This document shows, in pieces, positions 35,303 to 45,885 of a stretch of 64,000 nucleotides of DNA. The DNA comes from Apostichopus japonicus (taxonomy: Eukaryota > Echinodermata > Holothuroidea > Aspidochirotida > Stichopodidae). Made by a program: the position numbers and the translations under genes. Every line of letters begins with the position of its first letter. Within the stretch, counting starts at the first letter, position 1. The stretch is from the NCBI RefSeq assembly GCF_037975245.1, contig NC_092568.1, positions 312,001 to 376,000 on the forward strand. The letters run 5' to 3'. The notes beneath the pieces were generated by a model that searched no databases, was not told where the DNA came from, and saw only the letters and a list, made by a program, of their open reading frames with translations.

Positions 35303-36973
35303 TTTCCTTTAATATCTTGAAGAGCTTTTGAAACTGAGCAGGATTGGCAATATATGTTGGAACAAACTAGATTTTTAAAGGAATGAATTGAAGCAGAAGT
35401 TTAGTCTTGATATGTTATAAATACAGTGGTCCAATAACTTACCAATTAACAATGTTTTCCAACAACATCCAATAGTCAGTATGTGCATGTTCTTTCTTCT
35501 CCAGTAGAAAATAGCTCTTTAGAAAATGACTTTGCAATGAGTTCTCACACCTATGGTACCAGCTAAATGACTAAAGACCTTCCACAAAAGATAAGGTATG
35601 TTTGAAACAATTTTTAGTAGTGTATACAACACACAGCAAGCCAAAAATTGTTGGTACCACACTGTTTGTTTTTACCTTGCATAAATATTCAAGGCCATCA
35701 CAAGAGACTAAATGTTTACATTCCCGATATCCTGTTTACTTTAGGCACCAATTGCTAATGACAGTACTTAAGCAAAATGATAACAAAATTAAAGTGTCAC
35801 CTTTATTGTGTTAATGACTCAAATTATATAGCAGTACTGGTAAAGTAAAGTACTGTACATTAATCCTAAGAAGGGCACAGTGACCTTCAAGTCTAAGATA
35901 CAGTATGCTGTTAGAATCGGGAACACTGCGAGCCAGCTCAGAAACAAGGGGCTAATTACGGACGCCAGGCCCCCCATATGCACCTACCAGACGAAATATC
36001 TTCCTTTTCCCCTTAATAAGTATATTAGGAAAATAAGCATCCAGTATCATTTAAAACCATAGTACCCTTTCCCCCCGACAGTAATTGACCGCCGGTCCTA
36101 GGGTTGCAGCGACCCCTGACCATCTCTCGTCAGTTTATGTACCATACTAGCAAAGGAAACGGGTTGCCTGCAAATGCCCATATTCTTTGACATGATTTTA
36201 AAAGCCAAAGTTGAGAAGATATATGTCCACACTGTAATATAGATACCATGGTTGTAGTACATAGCTGCTCAACATTTTCTTTGAAGTAATTATAGCCATC
36301 ACACACTTTTCTATTCCTTCTTTATGCGCTAATGACGACATCAATCACTACAGTACTTGCGAAGAGGGTGTAAACCGACAAAAGACATTTCACCGCTAAA
36401 TATGCTAGAAATGTCAAGTACTGGTCATTCATCTGTTATCTTGAACTTTCTCTTTCATTAATACTACCATGCACCTTTCAACAGTGCGTTGCCTTGCACT
36501 GATGTAATGTACAGTACAGTAATTTCACTTTCCTCATCAAGGTCTGTGGCATATTCTTGCGGCTTAGAAAACCCCTGGAAGTACTCTAGGTAACTTATTG
36601 TTCAGGTTTATTAAATTAGGACAAATATTACATTTTGCATTACAAATCGATGAACTCCTAATCTGAAACCAGGACTTTTCGCTCAACTTTGATGTTAATG
36701 CAAAATACAGACCATAGATGATTTGTATTATAACGCTTAGTAAGAGACATTGTCAATATTTGTATAACCTTCAGTTACAGAAAGTCTATGCTCAACCATG
36801 AGCAGTTTTGAACTGGTGCAATCTGAGGTCAGAAAATTTCCTGGTCGATAGTATCAAAAAACTGTCTGCTCAGACTGTCTGTGTACTTTTTTCAAGTTAC
36901 AAAATACATACATACCTACTGTACGGGAAGCTGAAGACTTGTACTGTACTGTAGCATGGGTAATGCACAACAG
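35303..36973. other. Non-coding stretch
   Basis: No gene is recognised. Short open frames at 35602-35814 and 35880-36062 have no known domain. Confidence 0.35.
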
Positions 36974-37160
36974 CATGAGTAAGAGTACATCTATGGTAGC
37001 AGTGAGAGTACACCCTTGGCATATTAGTACGAGTACACCCTTGGCATGAGTACAAATACACCCTTGGCATGAGTACGAGTACACCTTGGTATGAGTACGA
37101 GTACCCTGTACACCCTTGAGTAAGAGCATGAGTACATGTCTCTAAGAGCTGGCATGAGTA
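36974..37160. repeat. Degenerate tandem repeat, 23-25 bp unit
   Basis: The motif GAGTACACCCTTGGCAT recurs with landmark CACCCTTGGC at 37011, 37036 and 37059 and CACCTTGG at 37082. More diverged GAGTA and ATGAGTAC copies lie on both sides. A minus-strand open frame (36854-37129) runs through it because of the repeat. Confidence 0.85.
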
Positions 37161-38129
37161 CTTAATATTACACTAGTAAAATGGCCAAAATCGGAGTACA
37201 AATCCATGAGGACACCGGATACAACGAGAACAGACAACTACAGTATGAGCTGAATATAAGTACAGACAGGTTACAAGTCTGCCAAAGAGGATTCTTGTAA
37301 ACACGCTTATTATAACTGTTCACTATGAAATGGGGCATTCAAATATTACCACAATTTATTGAATCAATCTTACAGTATGTTACTAGAGCATTAAACACAG
37401 TCTAATTGCATTTTAAAAAGGTCCATAAACACCCCCTAAAATGTTATCACAGTAATTATCGTTTGTCAAAAGACATTATTTTTTATGGAAATCCATGTTC
37501 AACTGCTGCAGAGTGGCAGAAAAACATGCGGGTGGGGGGGGGAGGTTATCTTTGAAATTGATGATTTATTAGTGATAAAAACCTCAGTTTCAAATTTTAA
37601 CTGAGCTATAATTTATTATGGAAACAACATTTATTAATTAGTAATTAATTTAGTCGCTGTCTGCTATGTAATTTTCTCAAAATCTTCTGCCTTAAATACA
37701 GTGAACATATTTTCACTTTTGATAAAGACGTTGAAGTCACAGTGCATTTTGAATTCACTTCTGACTACAGTCCAATATTGTCCTTCAGGAACAGATCCGA
37801 TAAAGTCTTCTGACATTTTATCAATCTTCCTGCCAAAACTGTTTTGTCTCTCAGAGAGCCATCTTGGTCATTTCATTTCGACTGTTGTAGCAATAAACGG
37901 TTGTCAATATGTCACATGAAGAAATGGCAGAAAGCTACCACATAAACCGATTTCCATAACATTGAGAGCATGCAAACAACCATACGGTTCTGGAAATATT
38001 TTATGCCGAGTCCTAAAAAGCAAGAGTGCGCAACCACCTACTCGGGATATAAGCACTTACATCAAGCATCACCGGCTATTAAAATTCTTGTTCCAAAACA
38101 CATTACCGAAGGATTACTTCTGATTGGTA
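37161..38129. other. Non-coding stretch
   Basis: No gene is recognised. A short G run lies at about 37530-37545. Confidence 0.35.
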
Positions 38130-38275
38130 CTTTGGACTGGCAAGAAAGAGGTCAGTGACCTCATAGAGGGGTCATGAGGAGGGGGGTGGGGAGTGGAAGA
38201 AATTGCCACCAGTTTGTAGACTAGGTCCGGTAGATAAGAGTGCATATGTACAGGAGACAGGTAAGACAAGTAAGA
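38130..38275 (+). repeat. Dispersed GAGACAGGTAAG-family element, subtype B
   Basis: Blocks in order: TGGCAAGAAAGAGGTCAGTG, CATAGAGGGGTCATGAGGAG, GCCACCAGTTTGTAGACTAG, GGTAGATAAGAGTGCATATG and GGAGACAGGTAAGACAAGTA. The GAGTGCATATGTA block is shared with the 41541 copy but not with subtype A. Confidence 0.65.
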
Positions 38276-38517
38276 AGAAAATAGAAATAAATTACAGCTT
38301 TACAAAATTATGGTTTTTGTTGTACATATTTTCTAATTGGAAATTCATTCTCTCCCATCATAATAAATTAAAATATGCTCACAACTCTGAGAGGATCTAG
38401 TGCTTGGAAAAACTCTTAAGCATGACATTTCATTAACTTCAGACTCAGCTGAAGAGCATTTTTTTATATTTTGTTCAAATTTTTGTTAAATTAATATTTC
38501 TCTGCCAATTAAGTCCT

Positions 38518-38535
38518 GGGTCAGATCCAAAACCT
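38518..38535 (+). repeat. Left terminal inverted repeat of the 2.8-kb transposon
   Basis: GGGTCAGATCCAAAACCT is identical to the complement of 41327-41344. Similarity between the two ends stops immediately inside the 18 bases, apart from scattered 11-mer repeats. Confidence 0.85.
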
Positions 38536-39927
38536 GTCAACCTCAGGGCTAAAATTTAGATGATCATAGTTATCAATTTTGATAGTTTTGTCCAAAAGAA
38601 GAACAATTTAAGCTTGCTTGGCAAAAAAATTAAATTTGTATGTTTCTTTGTTAACGAGTACTGCTTAATTATATCAACAATGCACTTAAACCAGCGTTAT
38701 GGACGGAAACAGCAATTTGTGCCACTGAACTGCAAGGAATGATGGAATTCACAGGAATCTGCACCTGAATAATTGTTTATGGTACTGATCTCTCCAAAAT
38801 AGTTTTGAAAAAATTAAGTAGGGCATCCCTAATTAAGATGCTAATCGAGAAGAAAATCATTAATTCCGTCCATAACGCTACCTGATGTCATTAATCTCCT
38901 GGCAATTTTAACGTTCACTTCAGTGATAAAATTTGCATGTAATCTTCTGAAGGTTATCAATGCCATTAAGGATGAAGTGAAAAATTACCAGATTCCTGCA
39001 TATTGATAAGCTGGGGTTCAATGAAACATCTGTGTTATGGATGGAATTAGGAAAACGTTATGGACGGAATGTGAATGTTATGGATGGAAATTACTTTCTT
39101 TGGAAAAACTATGCAGAATGTTTTTTATTAAGTTAAATCAAAGCAATCAAATGTGAATGAATGTTATTTAGGATGGAAAACCTTTTTTTACATGTACATT
39201 ACAGTATTTTTCTAGGCTTTCAGGTGATGTTTTCCCTAATTTTAAAAAAAAAAGAAAAGAAGAAATTTCTGTAAAAATCCCAAACTTTGAGGATTTTTCA
39301 TTTCAAAATAAGGCAAAACACCCTCCTGAAATTTTTTGTACAAACAGGGTGGTACTATATCTCTTCCAGAAAAAATTATCAGATTTTTTCAACATTACGC
39401 ATTTTGAGTTATTGGCCGGCAAAGATGACCTCTTTTGTACATCGGAGCAGCTTAACAACTTCTTAAATTATTATTGAGAACAGCTAGAACCCTGAAATTT
39501 GTTTAGGGGTAAGAACTTTATACTTATAGTTGAAGTATAAAACCCTGACAGCTCTAACATGGTTACTTTGGTAAAAAATTGGCATCAAAACTCCTACCTC
39601 ATGCTGAATCGCAGCATGAAATAGCAACTTTAGAGTTGCACAACTTGCAAACATATCATAGGAAAGCATTGTAATCATTATTTTGTAATGTTTGTACCAG
39701 ACATAATAACCTCTGAAAGAATCAAGTACCCTGAAGCAATGGTTTAGGAGCAATTCATCACTAAAAATAGCGCATTTTTTAGTGAAAAGTACAAAAATCG
39801 TATATTTTGACACTTTTAAGTGGACCTAACTCCACAAGACAATATTTTTGTAGCCTAATTTTTTATTTTCCTATTCTATGGGATAGACTCTATAGGCATC
39901 TGTAATAGAAAGGTACAGAATGGTTAA

Positions 39928-40410
39928 TTGCTGAGAAATGAGACCTCAAAAGTCAAGAAAATGCCATGGTGGCGACAAATTGCGGAATTTCAAAGTGTGA
40001 TAAATCGGCTGGAAAGCAATGCAACTGAAATTTTCAGAATATGCTTTTTTCATGATGGTCCAATCATACAAAAAATTTGGGAATTTTTGGAGAGGGTGCA
40101 GCAACAGCCATTCTTGATTTGACACGGAATGACCCTTATAAATCCAAGTTGTCATCCTTATGCCACGTGGTTTTTGTGTATGAAGGAGAGGTTGGAAAAG
40201 GTGGACCAAATATCAGTTGACAGTAATGATGTCTATGTCTCCTTCCTACACCCTAAGGGCCCTACCAATACTTTCTTCTGGCCATCACCTGAGACAAATA
40301 TCCCACTAGGAATGATCATGGGGAAACTAGAACAGCCTGTCCTCCTAATTTCAAGTAGCAAAGTGGGAATTGCAACAAAGGTGGTTGAATATATTAGGGA
40401 CAAGTTTTAA
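39928..40410 (+). pseudogene. Decayed coding region inside the 2.8-kb transposon
   Basis: One frame runs from 39928 to 40410, broken only by a TGA at 40120-40122. Upstream residues read MPWWRQIAEFQSVINRLESN then FFHDGPIIQKIWEFLERVQQ. After the TGA the segment contains ATWFLCMKERLEKVD and then NDVYVSFLHPKGPTNTFFWP, ending IATKVVEYIRDKF and a stop. The pattern WF...V..VD...DV.V.FLHP.GP...F.WP...I..F is one I associate with C-terminal modules of repetitive uncharacterised proteins in marine invertebrate genomes. It may be a small barrel domain, but that is inference. No DDE catalytic triad is visible. The product of an intact copy could be a transposase or accessory protein. Confidence 0.55.
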
Positions 40411-41326
40411 AGAGATTGTGAGCCGTGATGGTGACGAAAAATTTTAACAAATATGAATCAATGTATTTTGTTGAGATTGAAAAGTCTATTTCAAATTTTC
40501 ATGACTGTTCAACCCATACAGGCCTCCCATGTCCACAGTTTTATTTGCATGTGTTGTTTTCTTTCATACAAGCTTTGCAGACTGGTGAAACTTTGATTTC
40601 ATTGGCATTGTTTGAAGGAGGTGAAGCCACAAAAGTGAAAAAAACAAATGGGAAAAGTACTGACAGCCTCTGCTTATAGTGCTGAAAGCCACCTGATGAG
40701 TACCTTCAGCAAGAGTGAAACTTTTCATGTGCTGTAGCAATTCATTTCAGGCTAATTCAATACTTTCCGTCCATAACATTCCGTCCATAACAATTCCTAT
40801 TTCAGGACTAGCTCTTTCCCTTCTTATAATAAATTCAATTTTATTTGATATTATTACACATATTGGCCATAAGTATTAACTTATAACACACACTTCACAA
40901 TTCAAGAGTTGATCCTAAATCAGGACAAAACCTTCCGTCCATAACGTTGTACATTCCGTCCATAACACAGAATTTTGGTTTGGGGTAGTGGGTTAATAGA
41001 GGTACATTGAAGATTATGAGTGGGAGTGTGATAAAGCTAAGGTACCAGGCCTGTGATGAAAAGTACCTGATACTTTGAAATCCTGAACACTTCACAGAGT
41101 TTTGACCCACTATGAAGGTTGGTGGATATCGATCATTTTTCTGATTCCGTCCATAACACCTAATTTGCATATTCAGACTAATATTGCACTACCCAATTAA
41201 TTTTTTTCCGTTATATGGTAGAGGTATCCCAACTTAAATCAATCATGCATACCTTACCAAATACTAACTCTCACACTATTTTTGATGGGACTTTATCTCT
41301 GTGAATTCCGTCCATAACATTGGCAG

Positions 41327-41344
41327 AGGTTTTGGATCTGACCC
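41327..41344 (-). repeat. Right terminal inverted repeat of the 2.8-kb transposon
   Basis: It is the exact reverse complement of 38518-38535. The nearest internal CCGTCCATAAC repeat ends 8 bases inside it (41318). Confidence 0.85.
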
Positions 41345-41540
41345 TCATACTAACAACCTGCTATGCATCTATACATTTTCAATTGCCAATATTCATCCTT
41401 ACTTGGTTTTTTGCCCCTCCCTTCTTCTTTCCTATATTTTAAGATAAAAAGCTTATTGGCCGGCCTCTAGGGAAGATGCATGCATCTTGGTCAGAGGCCT
41501 TCTGCTGCCGGAAATATGCTAGTATACGGACAGTATATAG
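41345..41540. other. Short non-coding spacer
   Basis: Unique sequence between the transposon and the next dispersed-family copy. Confidence 0.4.
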
Positions 41541-41680
41541 GCTTCTGAATGGTAGATTTGGAAGGAGGAGGACAATGTCCTAAGAGAGGGTCATTAGGGG
41601 GTGCAATGCAAGACTGTTACCTGTTCTTAGGCTATGTACATCGGAGTGCATATGTATTTGAGACAGGTAAGAGAGGAGCC
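41541..41680 (+). repeat. Dispersed GAGACAGGTAAG-family element, subtype B, full length
   Basis: GCTTCTGAATGGTAGATTTG, GAAGGAGGAGGACAATGTCC, AAGAGAGGGTCATTAGGGGG, TGCAATGCAAGACTGTTACC, then CGGAGTGCATATGTATTTGA and GACAGGTAAGAGAGGAGCC. It has the same block order as the 7371 and 38130 copies, with the splice-like end intact. Confidence 0.75.
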
Positions 41681-44600
41681 ATTGCACACACAGTTTGCTG
41701 TAGGTACATTACATGAACACTTCAATGGAAAACTCAAAGAGTTTGTTTATACCATGACAAGATATATACCAGCTTATAGGGATATGTATTATAACCTACA
41801 GTATAGTCAACAACAGTTGTAATTTTCATATTAAATTCATAGGTTTTTGCTGCCAGAAAAAGCATGAATTCAGATATTTAATTGTTTGGTGCACCAAGAA
41901 ACTCTGAAAGCATCATAACATGCTGTAATGACTGGACTGGTCTCTTTGCCATCCTCCCCTCCCCCAGCCTCACCCCACCCCCACCACCCGCACCATATTC
42001 TCTTCCTTTAGAATCTATAAAGCAGAGTAAACCATACGTTTTTTTACAACATTAAAGCGACTACTTGTATTTGCTCTCCAATTCGAACGAACCCTGTTGA
42101 ATGTTTACCCACAATGAATTACTACTGATCACGACCACTGTGAAACATAACAACATTGTCTCTTTAATTAGATCTATATGTCTTATACACTGTTGACTGC
42201 AGTATGGGATTTACAGTAGGTACAAAACAGTACAGCAAATTTATGAAAATCAATGCAAAAAGTAGCATTAAAGAGATTATGATCTCTGTATATAGTACTT
42301 CACAAGGGATTAGACCTACTACGCTGGACGACATGACACCTTAATAAGTACAGCAGTAGATCATTTTTTCAGATCTGCATCTTTAAATTTTTGTATATCA
42401 AAGAGTTCAGCGAATTTATCAACATTGATGAAGAAAGCTGTACTTTAAATCCTTTATCTTTAAATCTAAATAGAGTCTGGGATGACTCATGATGTCTTCA
42501 ATGATAGAATTACTCAATTGCAGCTAGGTTGTGAAATAATGCCTGGAGACATGAACGGTACTGTTTGTTCTTTTGCTAACACGAACTCTGACAATACATA
42601 ATGACTATCGTCACCTACAGTAACATGCAAATTTCACTCCACCAGCATGTGTACACATTTATTTTACATTTAAGCAGTGTATGATCCCACCATGACAGCT
42701 GGTAATATAATGTAGCCAGAGTATGTAAACCAATCTAAACTAAACATAGTTCATTGTACTACGGAGGACCCCTACCATTTTGAGTCCGTTCATGAACCCC
42801 TACAATGTTTGTTTGCAACATACAGCTGTCTATACATACACATTAAAAACCGTGAAATTTCCCACTCAACATAACACACACAGATCATCATACTGTACAA
42901 TGCTAAAATGAATGTACTCATTTGGATTGATTGATGTGTCAAATGAGGCATAAATCCCGCTGATAAAGTGACATTATGAATTATTCATACTTTGTAAAAT
43001 ATGGCTCATTTGCATTGTCAGTGAATTTAGTGACTTCGATCATACTTCTCTTCTCACACTCTTCTTGATATAAATAAATGTTGTGCAATTTTAATGTCAG
43101 AGAAACCAGTTACATTATTGCAATTTGCAATGTCATTCAGGGGTAATATATTTTTATTCTTTGTCATAGTTTTGCTATGTCAATAATCAAATTTTTGATT
43201 TTTGTTTTGTTTTTTGGAGGGGGCTGGAGGAGAGGGGGAGGCAAAGAATTTCTTTAGGACAAAGTATTTCCTGTATTGAACTTTTAAAGTTATATGTTAC
43301 TCTAAATTATTAAGACTAAAGAGGTACCAAACGGTTGTAACCACATAGTTCTCTTACTTGACAGGAATTATTTCTATGTTTAAACAAAGGTTATAGCTGA
43401 TTGAAATAGTTGCATTATTATACTTTTCCACTCTAAAAAATCAAAATTTTGTATTCTAATCATTCCACATTTTTACTAATTTCTATTCCATACAGACTAC
43501 ATTCTCGAAATTTATATTAACCCAAAGTACCAGAATCTCCTAGATACCTGACCAGGCTTTTTCTCTTCTTTGACTCAACGAAATTCAAAATAGATCGGTC
43601 AACATGATCCCCTTCCGACGACCAAAATCAATACAAAGACGCTCCCTGGAAAATGTTAGGAAGCGCTCATCACATAAAACGACAGACGTACTGACCTATT
43701 TACTGACAAGAATCTCTTGATTGCACAGTAGGCCAGCATTTGGAAAGTGACCTGACCCATAGTCAATTAACTATTTTACTCACTGTAGCTTGATAAGCCA
43801 CGGTGGAAAAGTGGGGATGAAGCATTCCCACCGATAGGCAAGATGGAAGAAACAACACAAGGACAGCGGATTTATCCAGGTGGCAAAAATATTTGAAAAC
43901 ACGCAAAAACAATTTCTGTTTTCATTCAATGTACAGTATTTTACTGGAATAGGCTTGTTGAGATTTCTTTCTTCACTCGACAATGATTCACATATATCTG
44001 AGAATGCCACCAGTGAATAAACCTTAACCCCTCACCTACCCCCCCCCCCCCACCGAACATTCCTTCTCCCAAATATAATCAATTAATTGTCAGTTGTAGT
44101 TGAATCCACATTTTTGTGTGTTGTTGAAACTATGTAGTAAGAGGGATCTTGATCGACAGTTCTATATAGTAATTAAATTTTCCTCAAATTAGAAGAATTT
44201 TGCAAATCTAATCACGTAGCTGTCTCGATGGTACTGAATAAGATGTAAACAGACTGTTGTCACCTGAACCTTCCAATAGCAGACTTTTGTAAATTAAATA
44301 TGTTAGTTAGAGTAAAAAGTAAGTACAGTAGCAATGCCTTTCGTCTTGAGTCCGTCTAGTAGTTGACAGACATTTTATGCGGCCGAATAAGTAAACCTTC
44401 TTAAATTACTGCATTTTAATCAACTCAAATGCTTCGGTCAGTAACAGAGTACCCAGAATCAAATGAGATTAGATATAATTGCTTGAGGCCAGAGGTATAG
44501 ATATATTCAAACTCCTCCTGTACATTTACAGTACTTAGCTATTTAGTAACCCCATAAATCAAAACTAAAAATAAAAGATTCATCAAAGAAAGATGTGTGT

Positions 44601-45465
44601 AAATCCTTGAGAAAGAAAAAAAAATCTAAACAAGCAGAAAAATTGAGATTATCTTAAAATGACTGAATAATAATTAAAGCAGAAACAAACACTGACATCT
44701 TTCTTTATACAGTGTTTATGCGGTAAGGATGAGAAGGATGACCCGATGACCTTATTTAACGGTAGATGAGGGAGGACTCTGGAGGACAAATATGGAGAGG
44801 CACATAGGACGGGAATGACATCAAAACAGAGAGGTCTAGAATATCTCTTGCATCATCCCAGTTTTGCAATGTCTCGGAAGAAATTTGCAAAAAGCTCTAT
44901 GACCAGTTGGATTTGAGCAAAACATTATGTGAACAGCCACATGCTGTACTATACGTAGCTCCGACCACAAACGTACAATATAGTTATGTCGCATTATTAC
45001 ACACATCACTGAAGTTTAATGCAGACATCATACAAGCTACAGATATACATGTCGTTCTTCACCCAACAAAAGATAAGACAGAATGAACAATTAAATTACT
45101 GAGCTTTATACACAGAGGATTAGAGGAAGGAATCATTTATGTCTGTTGTTTGGATGAAAGCAACCTTGGTTTGTAGTTGAATTCAGCTTGTAAGAGATAC
45201 ATCGAATCCTTTAATCAGGGATGATAATAGGAAGCAAGGCTACATATCTACCGTGACCAGAAAAAAGATCGTGGACATATCTGTAAGGAGTCAAACTTAA
45301 AACCAGCTACAGGAAGTATTTATTCATGACAAATTGGTGCCTTTAGTGTTCAGTGTCTCACAACAAGGAAGTTATGACATTAATCTGTGTTATAACGGAA
45401 ACAGCGAGCTGTTGAAGGAAATTTTCCTACGGTACTCGTCTACAGAACAGGTTACATACTGAACA
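41681..45465. other. Non-coding stretch
   Basis: No gene is recognised. C-rich runs occur at 41955-41995 and 44028-44055, and a G-rich run at about 43215-43245. A weak trace of the dispersed family may lie near 44750-44810 (GGTAGATGAGGGAGGACTC). Confidence 0.35.
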
Positions 45466-45885
45466 GCCAGGAGTATGGTAACTAATGTGTCAACTGCCAG
45501 GGTACAGACGGGATGTGGTAAATACTCCTCCAGGGTACAGACGAGATGTGGTGACTACTGTACCAACTACCAGGGGTACATGTGGGAGGTGTTAACTAAT
45601 AAACCAGCTGCCAGGATACAAACTGGAGGTGGTTACTACTGAACTAACTGCCAGGGTAAAGGCGGGATGTGATAACTACTGTACCAACTACCAACTGCCA
45701 CGGGTACAGGTGGGAGGTGGTGACTAATGTACCAGCTGCCAGGGTACAGACTGGAGGTGGTTACTACTGAACTAACTGCCAGGGTAAAGGCGGGATGTGT
45801 TAACCACTGTACCAACTACCAACTGCCAGGGGTACAGGTGGGAGGTGGTGACTAATGTACCAGCTGCCAGGGTACAGGTGCGCTG
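45466..45885. repeat. 40-bp minisatellite with 128-bp higher-order period
   Basis: Units begin GCCAGGGTACAG or a close variant at about 45466, 45497, 45530, 45569, 45610, 45650, 45697, 45738, 45778, 45825 and 45866. The second half of the array is built of triplets of units (47, 41 and 40 bases), so GGCGGGATGT at 45661 recurs at 45789. An open frame starting at 45797 is a by-product. Confidence 0.9.

Larger units (their letters stand above)
38518..41344 (+). mobile_element. 2.8-kb DNA transposon with 18-bp TIRs and many internal 11-bp repeats
   Basis: The left end GGGTCAGATCCAAAACCT (38518-38535) is matched by its exact reverse complement at 41327-41344. Between them the 11-mer GTTATGGACGG and its complement recur at least eleven times, allowing one base change. 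Four copies read GTTATGGAYGG near the left end (38696, 39034, 39057, 39077). The complement CCGTCCATAAC occurs once on the left (38866) and six times near the right end (40767, 40781, 40935, 40956, 41147, 41308). Such arrays near transposon ends usually serve as transposase-binding sites. A decayed coding region sits at 39928-40410. The flanks (AGTCCT before, TCATAC after) show no clean target-site duplication, so I leave the superfamily open. Confidence 0.85.

Noticed and set aside
39484-39813. 109-codon minus-strand open frame inside the 2.8-kb transposon
   Set aside because: It is AT-rich and hydrophobic-biased with no domain, and opposite in orientation to the recognisable coding remnant. 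Probably chance.
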